Below, in pieces: positions 1-8,169 of a stretch of 64,000 nt of DNA. Origin of the DNA: CAZMGV01 sp964621525 [NCBI: uncultured bacterium] (GTDB lineage: Bacteria; JAGRBM01). Under the pieces are notes generated by a model. The model did not search any database. It worked only from the letters and a program-made list of their open reading frames with translations, and had not been told where the DNA came from. The translations under genes were made by a program, and so were the position numbers. The DNA lies in the NCBI GenBank assembly GCA_964621525.1, contig CAZUMS010000014.1:25067-89066 (forward strand), given 5' to 3'. Within the stretch, counting starts at the first letter, position 1. Every line of letters starts with the position of its first letter.

Positions 1-2
1 CG

Positions 3-32
3 CGACAAGGGCCGGTGAGGATCGCTCCCTGA
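3..32 (+). CDS. Possible 3' end of an upstream gene
   Basis: An open frame enters from the left edge and ends with a TGA at 30-32, giving the C-terminal residues RQGPVRIAP. The stop overlaps a CTG codon at 29 in the phoH frame, so the junction CTGA could be a start/stop overlap like those later in this operon. MiaB often precedes phoH in bacteria, but nine residues cannot identify the protein. The alternative is that this frame is not coding and phoH itself begins left of the window. Confidence 0.25.
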   Translation, partial: RQGPVRIAP

Positions 33-1018
33 CGAAGGAACCGACAACCCACGTCCATACTTTCCGGACCACGGACGAGGCCCGTGCCGTGCTCGGCGAG
101 GGCGACCGCATCCTGCGGCGCCTCAGGTCGGATCTGTCGGTCGAGGTGCTTGCCCGGGGCACCGTGCTGGAGATCGCCGGCCCGGCCCCGAACGTGGCGG
201 CCGCGCGGCAGGTGCTTCGCGAACTTGCCGCCCTTGCGGGCCGTCCCGAAGCCGCTGACGAATCCGATGTCGAGAGCATCCTCAGGCTCGCCGCCGGTTC
301 CCTGAACGAAACCGGCGCTGGATCCGCGCCGCCTGTCATGTTCGGACGAAGGTCCGTGCGGGCCCGGAGCGGCAACCAGGCCCGCTACCTTGAGGCGCTT
401 CACCGCTCCAGCATGGTGTTCGGCATCGGTCCCGCGGGAACGGGGAAAACCTACCTCGCCATGGCGGTGGCGCTTGAGGCACTGCTCAGCAAGGCAGTTA
501 CGCGCATCGTGCTCGCCCGCCCGGCTGTCGAGGCGGGCGAGCGGCTCGGCTTCCTGCCCGGCACCATGCAGGAGAAGGTGGATCCGTATCTCCGGCCCCT
601 GTTCGATGCCCTGCACGACATGGTGGAGCCCGAACGGGCGGAGCAGCTTCTCGCCAGGGGTTCCATCGAGATCGCCCCGCTGGCCTACATGCGCGGGCGG
701 ACACTGAACCGCTCGTTCATCGTGCTGGACGAGGCGCAGAACACGACACCTGCCCAGATGAAGATGTTCATCACCCGGCTCGGAGAAGGTTCCCGGGCGG
801 TGATCTCCGGCGACATCACGCAGATCGACCTCCCGCCCCGGGAGCACTCGGGACTCGTGGATGCCGTTCGCGTGCTGAAGGGCGTGCCCGGCATCGAATT
901 CGTCCACTTCGACGAGCGGGATGTCGTCCGTCATCCGCTGCTGGTGGAAATCCTCAAGGCCTATGAAGGCGAGCACGGCCGCCTCCGGTCGGTCGGCGAC
1001 GGCGGGGGACGGAAATGA
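29..1018 (+). CDS. phoH: PhoH-family ATPase
   Basis: PhoH-like P-loop ATPase, a cytoplasmic family linked to RNA metabolism and repeatedly found beside ybeY. Walker A (GPAGTGKT) is encoded at 428-451 and Walker B (IVLDEAQN) at 719-742, followed by the family signature SGDITQIDLP. The N-terminal part (LARGTVLEIAGPAPNVAAA) matches the small KH-like region preceding the ATPase domain. The frame is open to the left edge, and its only in-frame start candidates are a CTG at 29 and a GTG at 89. A start at 29 gives 329 residues, close to the family length; the 89 start would cut into the conserved N-terminal region. The gene could also begin before the window. It overlaps the next gene by 4 nt (ATGA). 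Confidence 0.9.
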   Translation: MTKEPTTHVHTFRTTDEARAVLGEGDRILRRLRSDLSVEVLARGTVLEIAGPAPNVAAARQVLRELAALAGRPEAADESDVESILRLAAGSLNETGAGSAPPVMFGRRSVRARSGNQARYLEALHRSSMVFGIGPAGTGKTYLAMAVALEALLSKAVTRIVLARPAVEAGERLGFLPGTMQEKVDPYLRPLFDALHDMVEPERAEQLLARGSIEIAPLAYMRGRTLNRSFIVLDEAQNTTPAQMKMFITRLGEGSRAVISGDITQIDLPPREHSGLVDAVRVLKGVPGIEFVHFDERDVVRHPLLVEILKAYEGEHGRLRSVGDGGGRK

Positions 1019-3333
1019 CCGAACGCCAGTCAGCGCTCGGCGTTCTGGAAAAGATCGTCGAAGAGACGGGCGTGGTCCGGGTGCTGCCGGAAACAACCCG
1101 GGGCAAGGTTCTTTTCCTGACGGTGCTGGCGGCGGTCTCTGCGCTCGTCGCCCTGTCGCTGACGCCCGGACTTCCGGTCCGTATCCCGCAGTACGAGACG
1201 GGCGAGATCGCCCGGGAAAATCTCTATGCCGCCGAGGACCTGTCTCTCGAAGACGAAGGGGCGACCTCGATACGCCGCCTGGAGGCGGCGCGGGGCATTT
1301 TCCCGGTCTTCGATTACGACGAAGGCATTGTGAGCGAGGTTTCCCGCCGGATCGGTGGCCTGTTCGAGGCGATGCGGACTTCCGGCGATCCGCAGGCCGA
1401 CGTCGAAAAACTCGGCGCCGCCGGCGTCAGCCTGAGCCGTCCCGCGGCTGCGGCGCTGCGGGCCGCCGGCTGGCAGCCGGAAACCGAAACCCAGATCAAG
1501 CGCGCCGCCGACCAGCTTTTGAAACCCGGCGTGATCGGGTCGCTCCAGGATCTCCCGCAGGAGGCAGGCGTCCAGATCACGATCCGGCGTGTGCCGGGCG
1601 GCGGGGAGTTCACGGAATCGTCGTTCGACTACCTGACCGACCTGCGGGGAGCCCGGAACGCGGCGGCCGGGGTTATCGATCTCTGGATGGAAGAATCCCC
1701 TCCGAAACTCCGGCAGGCGGCTGCGGAGCTGCTCAGGGAGACGATCCGGCCGAATCTCGCGCGCAATATCCAGGAGACCGAACGCCGCCGCCTTGCCGCC
1801 TCGGAATCGGTCAAACCCGTCTTCGTGAAGTTCCGCAAGGGCGAGCTGATCCTGCGTGAGGGCGAAAGGATCGACCAGCAGAAACGGGACCTCCTTGAAC
1901 TGATCCGGGCCGGCCAGCGGGAATCCCGCTGGCTGAACCGGTTCCTGCTCCTGTCGGCGGCGGTGTCCGGCGCCCTGTTCGGGCTGCTTGTCCTCGTTCG
2001 CCGGCATCTGGGGGCCGTGGCATCGAAGCCGAACGATCTCGTGACGATGGCGGTGATGCTTGTCGCTGCGGCCGCCTTTAACCGTTTGGCTCCTCCCCTG
2101 TGGACGAACATCGCCATTGCGGCAGCCTTCGCCGTGGTCCTCCGCCTCGTGTTTCGTGCGGAGACAGTATTCTTCTGGACAGTGGCCGTGTCGCTGCCGG
2201 CGGCGCTTGCCGCCCGGGGCGACCTGCCGCAGGTGATTCACTACCTCGCCGCGAGCTGGATCGGGGCGGCGGTGATTGCCCGCACCACGAGCCGCAGCGT
2301 CGTCATGCGGGCGGGCTTCGCCATCGGCGCCGTGAACATCGCGGCCGTGCTGGCCGGATACCGGCTCGGGACCATTGCCGATGGCCAGCTCCGGGAGGCG
2401 CTCATCATCGCCGGAACCGGCGGCATGCTCGTCACGCCCACCTGTGTCTACGTGATCCTGCCCGTGCTTGAACGGGTGTTCGGCTACACGAGCGACCTGC
2501 GTCTCATGGAGCTCAACAACTTCGACCATCCGCTGATCCAGAAGGTATTTCTCCAGTCGCCGGGGACCTACCATCACAGCCTGATCGTTGGCGCACTGTC
2601 GGAGGCGGGCGTCAAGGAGATCGGCGGCAACGCCCTGCTCGCGCGGGTCGCCTGCATGTACCATGACATCGGCAAATCCCTGAAGCCGTCGTTCTTCGTG
2701 GAGAACCTCGTCGAGGACCAGGTGAACCCGCACACGAAGCTCTCGCCCACCATGAGCGCCCTCGTGATCCGGAGCCATGTGGAAGAAGGCATCCGCATGG
2801 GACACGAGGCGGGACTCCCGCAGGCCGTCGTCGACATGATCCCGCAGCACCACGGCACCAAGCTGATGAAGTTCTTCTACCGGAAGGCGTCCGATCTGCG
2901 GCAGCCCGAGGACCCGGAGATCAACGACGCCGACTTCCGTTATCCGGGTCCCAAGCCCCAGACCCGCGAGGCCGGGGTGATCCTGCTCGCCGACGCCTGC
3001 GAGGCGGCGGCCCGTACGCTGCCGGACTACAGCCGTGCCCGTATCCAGGGCATGGTCCAGAAACTCATCAACGACGCCTTCGCCGACGGACAGCTCGACG
3101 AATGCGAACTCACGCTGAAGGATCTCCATGCGATCGCCCGCAGCTTTACCCGCGTCATCAGCACGTTCTACCACAACCGGATCCGCTACCCGGAGCCGGC
3201 CGAAAAGACCCGTGCCAAGGTCCCCGACCCGGACATCATCGATCCGGATGAGGAACGCGGCGAGGACGAAGGCGCCCCTTCTGAGAAGGCTGAAGGCGGA
3301 CGCCCGGAAGATCTTAAGCGTCTTGGGATCTGA
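1015..3333 (+). CDS. 7TM-HD family membrane phosphohydrolase (PgpH-like)
   Basis: Membrane protein of 772 residues with the 7TM-HDED/7TM-HD/HDIG architecture of PgpH, a cyclic-di-AMP phosphodiesterase in Firmicutes. A first membrane segment lies near residues 35-55, followed by an extracytoplasmic region to about 300, a cluster of hydrophobic segments at roughly 310-485, and a cytoplasmic HD domain. Metal-binding residues are visible as the HH pair in TYHHSLIVG (520-521) and the HD pair in MYHDIGKS (550-551). The position between phoH and ybeY is the classic location of this family. The ATG overlaps phoH by 4 nt, implying translational coupling. Whether the substrate is c-di-AMP in this lineage is inferred; no cyclase is visible here. 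Confidence 0.9.
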   Translation: MTERQSALGVLEKIVEETGVVRVLPETTRGKVLFLTVLAAVSALVALSLTPGLPVRIPQYETGEIARENLYAAEDLSLEDEGATSIRRLEAARGIFPVFDYDEGIVSEVSRRIGGLFEAMRTSGDPQADVEKLGAAGVSLSRPAAAALRAAGWQPETETQIKRAADQLLKPGVIGSLQDLPQEAGVQITIRRVPGGGEFTESSFDYLTDLRGARNAAAGVIDLWMEESPPKLRQAAAELLRETIRPNLARNIQETERRRLAASESVKPVFVKFRKGELILREGERIDQQKRDLLELIRAGQRESRWLNRFLLLSAAVSGALFGLLVLVRRHLGAVASKPNDLVTMAVMLVAAAAFNRLAPPLWTNIAIAAAFAVVLRLVFRAETVFFWTVAVSLPAALAARGDLPQVIHYLAASWIGAAVIARTTSRSVVMRAGFAIGAVNIAAVLAGYRLGTIADGQLREALIIAGTGGMLVTPTCVYVILPVLERVFGYTSDLRLMELNNFDHPLIQKVFLQSPGTYHHSLIVGALSEAGVKEIGGNALLARVACMYHDIGKSLKPSFFVENLVEDQVNPHTKLSPTMSALVIRSHVEEGIRMGHEAGLPQAVVDMIPQHHGTKLMKFFYRKASDLRQPEDPEINDADFRYPGPKPQTREAGVILLADACEAAARTLPDYSRARIQGMVQKLINDAFADGQLDECELTLKDLHAIARSFTRVISTFYHNRIRYPEPAEKTRAKVPDPDIIDPDEERGEDEGAPSEKAEGGRPEDLKRLGI

Positions 3334-3757
3334 CGGGGCGGAGCTGTCCGTTTCCCTCGTGCGGGATGCCGAGATGGCGCGCCTCAACTGGGCGGCGGTG
3401 CGGCACCGGGGAACGACGGACGTGCTCTCGTTTCCGGCGCTGGAACTGCTTGGTCCTGCGAAAGCCGATGCGCTTGCGGACGGCCGCCGGGCGCTTCCGG
3501 CCGCCGGGGCGGCACTCCGGAAAGCGGCCCTTCAGTCCGCTCCCCTGCCGCTCGTGCTCGGCGACACGGTGATCTGTCTTCCGCAGGCACTCCGGCAGGC
3601 AAAGGAGCAGGGTCACGCTCCGGCGATGGAACTCCGCCGGCTTCTGGTGCACAGCATCGCACATCTTTGCGGTTTCGATCACGAGCGCGGCCCCCGTGGC
3701 GAGCGGGCCATGAACGCCTTTGAAGATGCCCTGCTCGCCCGGCTGAGAGCTTCGTGA
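3248..3757 (+). CDS. ybeY: Endoribonuclease YbeY
   Basis: Zinc-dependent endoribonuclease YbeY, which acts in 16S rRNA 3'-end maturation and 70S quality control. The signature H-x3-H-x5-H is present as HSIAHLCGFDH near the C-terminus, with the conserved TTDVLSFP and LGDTVIC segments upstream. The frame is open further upstream inside the HDIG gene, but the ATG at 3248 gives a normal 169-residue protein starting just before the conserved LKADARKIL helix, so I chose it; it overlaps the HDIG gene by 86 nt. An insertion of about 25 residues (PAKADALADGRRALPAAG) separates LSFP from LGD, as in some YbeY homologues. The stop overlaps the lnt start by 4 nt. Confidence 0.88.
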   Translation: MRNAARTKAPLLRRLKADARKILSVLGSDGAELSVSLVRDAEMARLNWAAVRHRGTTDVLSFPALELLGPAKADALADGRRALPAAGAALRKAALQSAPLPLVLGDTVICLPQALRQAKEQGHAPAMELRRLLVHSIAHLCGFDHERGPRGERAMNAFEDALLARLRAS

Positions 3758-5310
3758 ATCCCTGGGCGCTCGCCGTTCTGACCGGCCTGCTGCGGGTCTT
3801 CTGCTTCGCCCCTTTTTCGGTGCCGGTGCTTGCGTGGGTGGCGCTCGTGCCGCTCCTTTACGCCGTGTCCGCCGAAGAGCGCCCGGTCCGGAAGGCGTCT
3901 CTGGCGGCGCTCGCCGGTCTCGTCTCCTCCTGCGGCGAGCTTTACTGGGTCGTGCATACCGTGACGTTCTACACTGCCCAGCCGCTCTGGACCGGTTGCG
4001 CGGCGCTGGCGGTGGTGGCGGGCGTGATCGCCGGTCTGTGGGCGGGCTGGATCTGGCTCTCGGACCGAACATCGGAGTGGTCCGGGCTTCCGCTCCATGT
4101 GACCCGCCCGGCGGTCTGGCTCCTCGCCGAATTCATCCGGCTGCATGTTCTCCAGTTCCCCTGGAACGAATTCGGTTACGCCCTCGTCCCGGCAAGGCTT
4201 CTCCGTCAGGGAGCGGATCTTTTCGGCGTCTACGGCCTGTCGGCGCTGCTCGTCTGGTCCAATCAGGTGTTCGTCTCGGCAGCCCGGGGATTTTCGGAGG
4301 GAAAGCCCGCCCGCGATGTCTGGCGGCAGCTGGTGGCCCTGAGCGCCGCCGTTGCCCTGCTTCTCGGCTACGGACTGTACAGGACCGGCGAGGTGTCCAG
4401 CCGAATGGACGGCTCATCCCGCACGTTCCGCGCCGCTCTGGTGCAGGGGAACATCCCCCAGATGCTCCGGTGGGACCCGGACCTCACGGAAGGCACCGTG
4501 GCGAAGTATCTCGATGCTTCGATCACGGCCCTCGCCGAAGCGCCCAATATGGTGATCTGGCCCGAGAGTGCCCTGCCGTTTGCGATGTACGAGAAGCCCG
4601 AATACCGGTCGATGCTGTCCGAGTACGCCGCGAATGCCGGGATCCCGCTCGTCACCGGCGCGCTTCACCGGGAGACGGCCGGCGCTGGCGAGCGGTGGTA
4701 TAACTCCGTCTTCACGTTTGAGCCGGGCGACCGGCTCGGTCCCTCGGCCCGGTACGACAAGGTGGAACTTGTCCCGTACGGAGAGTACGTCCCCGCCCGG
4801 TTCCTGCTGCCCATCCTCCGGATCTTCGAGCCCACGGCGGGCGACGGCTTCACGCCTGGCGGCGATATCCGTCCGCTCAAAGCCGGAAGCTGGCAGCTCG
4901 CCCCGCTCGTCTGTTACGAGGCGCTGTTCCCGCTCCACGCGAGGAAGCTCGTCGAGGCCGGCGGCGAGGTCCTCCTGAACGTCACGAATGACGCCTGGTT
5001 CGGACAGACGAGCGCGCCGGAGCAGCTTCTCGTCATGTCGTCGCTCCGCGCGGTGGAGACGCGGCGCTATCTGCTCCGGGCGGCGAACACCGGAATTACC
5101 GCCATGGCGGATCCGCTGGGGGATCTTCACGCCGAGACGGCGCTCGATACGGACGCCGTCCGCGTCGTGGAGGCGAAGGGGCTGCCGGGCGGCTCGCTGT
5201 ACCTGTTCTGGGGGGACTGGCCTGCACTCGCGTTTGTGGCGGGCGTGCTCGGCGCTGCGGTCCTCGGCTACCGGCGCAAAAATGCCGGAGCCCGTCCCGG
5301 TTCCCGTTAG
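3754..5310 (+). CDS. lnt: Apolipoprotein N-acyltransferase
   Basis: Inner-membrane apolipoprotein N-acyltransferase, the last step of lipoprotein triacylation. Hydrophobic segments fill the first ~200 residues and one lies at the C-terminus (about 485-505), flanking a periplasmic carbon-nitrogen hydrolase domain. The nitrilase triad is visible: Glu in IWPESALPF, Lys in YDKVELVPYGEY and Cys in PLVCYEALFP. The 518-residue length is standard. GTG start in a GTGA overlap with ybeY. Several genes in the window encode lipobox proteins that would be its substrates. The preceding genes are RNA and ribosome functions, a grouping common in proteobacteria. Confidence 0.95.
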   Translation: MNPWALAVLTGLLRVFCFAPFSVPVLAWVALVPLLYAVSAEERPVRKASLAALAGLVSSCGELYWVVHTVTFYTAQPLWTGCAALAVVAGVIAGLWAGWIWLSDRTSEWSGLPLHVTRPAVWLLAEFIRLHVLQFPWNEFGYALVPARLLRQGADLFGVYGLSALLVWSNQVFVSAARGFSEGKPARDVWRQLVALSAAVALLLGYGLYRTGEVSSRMDGSSRTFRAALVQGNIPQMLRWDPDLTEGTVAKYLDASITALAEAPNMVIWPESALPFAMYEKPEYRSMLSEYAANAGIPLVTGALHRETAGAGERWYNSVFTFEPGDRLGPSARYDKVELVPYGEYVPARFLLPILRIFEPTAGDGFTPGGDIRPLKAGSWQLAPLVCYEALFPLHARKLVEAGGEVLLNVTNDAWFGQTSAPEQLLVMSSLRAVETRRYLLRAANTGITAMADPLGDLHAETALDTDAVRVVEAKGLPGGSLYLFWGDWPALAFVAGVLGAAVLGYRRKNAGARPGSR

Positions 5311-5357
5311 CGGGGAATCCAGGCGGGCTCCGCTGCTGCTGAGACTGTATTAAAACG

Positions 5358-6341
5358 TCAGGCGGAGGCCTCCCAGTTCTCGAACTTGAGGATGTCCAGC
5401 TCCTTGAACCGGTCGCGAAGATCGCCCGTGAGGAGGCCGATCCGCTTCAGGTTCGGGACGATCTTCGAGAACAGCATCTTGCGGAACTCCCGCATGGCGG
5501 GCGAGTTTGTCGACAGGTCGAGGCAGCGATCCACGTCGAAGCCCATTTTCTGCCACACCTCGAGTCCGTTGAACCGGTCGCGCATGAGGACGCACGCCTC
5601 GTAGGCGAAGTCCTGACGCTCCTTGAACTCCTTCTCGCTCATCTGCTCGTAGTGACCGCGCAGGCTCATCACGCCGAAGGCTACGTGCCGGGCCTCGTCC
5701 AGCATCACATGCTTCGTGATGTCCTTGATCAGCGGCTCTTTCGAGAAGTTGTGCATGAAATTGAAGGCGGCGAGGGCGAGGCCTTCGACCATGATCTGCA
5801 TCCCGAGATATTTCATATCCCAGCGGGAGTCGGCGAGGATCAGATCGAGCAGCTTCTTGAGATGCGGGTTCACCGGATACTCGAGCTCGATCTTGTCGCG
5901 GAGATACTTGTCATAAACCTCCACGTGCCGGGCCTCGTCCATCACCTGCGTGGCGGCGTAATACTTGGCGTCGATCCACGGGACCGCATCGACAAGCTGT
6001 GCCGTCGCCAGCAGCGCACCCTGCTCGCCATGAAGGAACTGGGACAGCGTCCAGGACGTGAATTCGTGGCGGAGCTGGCGGACGTTCCGGTCGTCCAGCT
6101 TCTTCCACATGTCGGTGCCGTAGATGGCGATCTGCTGGTCCGGCGTGTTTTCCGCCTCGGGATCGACATTGGTCTTCCAGTCGACCGCCTGCTGGGCGTC
6201 CCACTGGCCGCGCTTGGCCTTCTCATAGAGATTGCGCAGGTCCTCGCGCTGGGTGTCGTAGTTCCAGGAATAGAGCGTTTCGAATTTGGTCTCCACGCGG
6301 TCCAGGGCTTCGTCCAGATTCCGGGGCAGGGGCTGGCTCAT
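5358..6341 (-). CDS. Ferritin-like diiron-carboxylate protein
   Basis: Soluble four-helix-bundle diiron protein of 327 residues. Six carboxylate/histidine ligands of the R2-like ferritin superfamily are in order: E106 (FLHGEQGAL), E136 and H139 (MDEARHVEVY), E186 (MVEGLAL), E216 and H219 (LDEARHVAFG). The two DEARH motifs identify the R2-like oxidase/AurF type rather than iron-storage ferritin. The reaction is unknown; O2-dependent oxidation of an organic or lipid substrate is the family expectation. SD AAGGAG lies 9 nt upstream of the ATG. A perfect 16-bp palindrome lies 69 bp upstream of the start, suggesting control by a TetR-family repressor. The gene is monocistronic and convergent with lnt. 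Confidence 0.82.
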   Translation of the reverse strand: MSQPLPRNLDEALDRVETKFETLYSWNYDTQREDLRNLYEKAKRGQWDAQQAVDWKTNVDPEAENTPDQQIAIYGTDMWKKLDDRNVRQLRHEFTSWTLSQFLHGEQGALLATAQLVDAVPWIDAKYYAATQVMDEARHVEVYDKYLRDKIELEYPVNPHLKKLLDLILADSRWDMKYLGMQIMVEGLALAAFNFMHNFSKEPLIKDITKHVMLDEARHVAFGVMSLRGHYEQMSEKEFKERQDFAYEACVLMRDRFNGLEVWQKMGFDVDRCLDLSTNSPAMREFRKMLFSKIVPNLKRIGLLTGDLRDRFKELDILKFENWEASA

Positions 6342-6410
6342 GGTCGCTTCTCCTTGGGCGTCCGGCTTTCATCCGGTTCGGGGATGCCAGACGCTGGTGA
6401 AGAATTGTCC

Positions 6411-6426
6411 CCGACCGATCGGTCGG
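6411..6426. promoter_or_regulatory. 16-bp perfect palindrome, TetR-type operator
   Basis: CCGACCGATCGGTCGG is an uninterrupted perfect palindrome 69 bp upstream of the diiron gene start, close to where its promoter should be. The half-site CCGACCG is typical of operators bound by TetR-family repressors in high-GC bacteria. No tetR gene is present in the window, so the regulator is unidentified. Confidence 0.55.
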
Positions 6427-6458
6427 CTCACATGAGAAAAATCAGTTTTGGCCGGGGG

Positions 6459-6475
6459 ACGGGAAATAATCCCGT
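6459..6475 (-). terminator. Small hairpin after the 6476-7015 gene
   Basis: ACGGGA/TCCCGT form a 6-bp stem around a 5-nt AATAA loop, immediately after the stop codon of the minus-strand gene at 6476-7015. There is no clear T-run, so it is at best a weak terminator or an mRNA 3' end. Confidence 0.3.
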
Positions 6476-7015
6476 TCAGTTACCGGCGGGCTTTTTCTTC
6501 CAGAACTGCCAGCGGGGTACAGGCTTTCCGTTATGGAGCTGGCGTTCCCCGGAGCCGGGCAGCAGGGACCGGAAGGCGCGGCGCTGACGCTCGAACTCCT
6601 CCAGGGCTTCGTCCCAGCTTGTGGTCCGTGAAGCGGCGCCGAGCCGCCGGTGTGCCTGCGGGTCGAACACCTTGCCGTCCAGAGCCGAGGCCAGATAGCG
6701 CGCAACCTCTCCGGCGGTTTCGAATCCGCTCCGCCCCGTTTCGAGTCCGGTCCTGACGACGATGGTCGTGCAGGGGCCGCTCTCCTCGTTCTCCAGGATC
6801 ACCCGGATCTGGATCTGGGTTCCTTCGGCCGATGTTCCGCCCACAGAATAGCCGTCCGGAGACGGTAGCGAATCGGGAAACCGCTTCATGGCTTCCTTGA
6901 TCCGCTGCGGGGAAAGCGGCTCGAGCAGGGATACATCCTCCAGTTCTCCCCTGTAGACGTAGAAGTCGTAGGGGATCGAGGATGGCTTCGGCGGTTTTGG
7001 CTGCGTCGAGGACAC
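6476..7015 (-). CDS. Hypothetical acidic protein
   Basis: I do not recognise a family. From the GTG at 7015 it is 179 residues, soluble and without a signal peptide, and it ends in a basic, aromatic tail (WQFWKKKPAGN). A Tyr-rich start (YDFYVYRGELEDV) and a central beta-like stretch (TQIQIRVILEN) are visible. The frame stays open upstream into the phospholipase D-like gene, but that part is shadow coding, so the start must lie after 7033. The GTG has no obvious SD; translation could be coupled to the upstream gene, which ends 15 nt earlier. Confidence 0.55.
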   Translation of the reverse strand: MSSTQPKPPKPSSIPYDFYVYRGELEDVSLLEPLSPQRIKEAMKRFPDSLPSPDGYSVGGTSAEGTQIQIRVILENEESGPCTTIVVRTGLETGRSGFETAGEVARYLASALDGKVFDPQAHRRLGAASRTTSWDEALEEFERQRRAFRSLLPGSGERQLHNGKPVPRWQFWKKKPAGN

Positions 7016-7032
7016 GGCGCTGAGTATAGCCG

Positions 7033-8169
7033 CTATTTCCGGCGGGAAACTTTCGCCCGGCCGCCCATCATCCGGCGGTGCTCCCGGAGCGCCGCTTCCA
7101 CGAGGGCCGGCGAATCGGTAAGAACCGCATTCTCGTCGTTCGCCTCGTTGGCGGGCCGGGTAAAATTGAAGCTCCCCGTGGAGAGCCACCGGCCGTCCAC
7201 CACCAGGAACTTGTGATGGACCTTCCCCGGCGGCGGGATCCGCTCGATTCTGCACCCGGCGGCTTCGAGCCGTTCGTCAGGACTCCAGGACTGGGAGGCC
7301 TGGCCGCCGTCGAAGACCCCGTAGCACTTCACCCCGCGCCGGACGGCATCGGCAATGGCATCGGCGAGAGCGGAGCTCTGCGAAAACGTGAAGATGGCGA
7401 ACCGGATTTCCTTCTCAGCCCTCCCGATGAGCTGCACCAGTTCGGACTCAAGGTCGTCGTTCGGTGTGAACATTACCCGCATGCTGCCGCCGTCTCCTGA
7501 GGGAAAGGGCTCCGGTGAGCGGGCGGATCTCCTCACCCGTTTGCCGAAAGCCCCGGACCAGGCTTCACGGAACTTGTCCCGGTAGGCCTTCACGGCATGC
7601 GGTTCGGTGAGAATGACGGCGTTGTTCAGGTTGAGACGGGCGTCCGTCTCCGTGAAGTTCATCGACCCGGTCCAGACGGCTTCCGTGGGTTTCCCGTAAT
7701 CACGGACGACGAATTTATGGTGGAAGATGGCCGGATTGTAGTCGAGCCTGGCGTCGATCCCGGCCCGCCAGAAATCGAGCACGATGAGCCGGTTGGGTTC
7801 GATCGAATCGGGCGGAAGAGCTCCCGAGCTGTCTGAGTCCCCGGGGTCCTGCTCCGGGGATTCCGGCCGGGCGACGAGGTAGTCAGACTCCAGCACGGCC
7901 CGCACTTTGACCCGTTTGGGGGAGGTGGCGGTGCCCCTGGCCCGTTCGATCACCCGTTCGGCCAGCGCCCGGTTGTCCCATTCCTGGACCAGAATGTCGA
8001 GCGAGCAGCAGGCGCCGTCCAGGAATTCCAGTAATTCAGCCTCGAGATTGTCGGGTGCTTTGCGGGACTGGGGTCCGGCCATGAATCTCGGCGGTTCTCC
8101 GGCATGGACAGAGGCCACGAGGGCGTGCAACGCTAGCAGCAGCATGAAACAGGTCCGTTTTCCCCGCAT
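7033..8169 (-). CDS. Secreted phospholipase D-like protein
   Basis: Two-domain phospholipase D superfamily protein (378 residues) with both HKD half-sites: HHKFVVRDYG followed by WTGSMNFTE, and HHKFLVVDGR followed by STGSFNFTR. The ATG at 8169 gives a good signal peptide (basic MRGKR, hydrophobic CFMLLLALHALVASVHA) and has GGAG 9 nt upstream, so I prefer it to the longer reading. Substrates of such exported PLD-like proteins range from phospholipids to nucleic acids; nothing here decides. An Asp/Ser/Glu-rich insertion follows the DYLVARPES segment. Its start codon overlaps that of the divergent gene on the + strand. Confidence 0.85.
   Translation of the reverse strand: MRGKRTCFMLLLALHALVASVHAGEPPRFMAGPQSRKAPDNLEAELLEFLDGACCSLDILVQEWDNRALAERVIERARGTATSPKRVKVRAVLESDYLVARPESPEQDPGDSDSSGALPPDSIEPNRLIVLDFWRAGIDARLDYNPAIFHHKFVVRDYGKPTEAVWTGSMNFTETDARLNLNNAVILTEPHAVKAYRDKFREAWSGAFGKRVRRSARSPEPFPSGDGGSMRVMFTPNDDLESELVQLIGRAEKEIRFAIFTFSQSSALADAIADAVRRGVKCYGVFDGGQASQSWSPDERLEAAGCRIERIPPPGKVHHKFLVVDGRWLSTGSFNFTRPANEANDENAVLTDSPALVEAALREHRRMMGGRAKVSRRK

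Noticed and set aside
1030-3387. A 785-codon open frame on the minus strand opposite the HDIG gene
   Set aside because: High-GC antisense shadow: the + strand protein has full family motifs and the minus frame has Arg/His-rich, non-protein-like composition.
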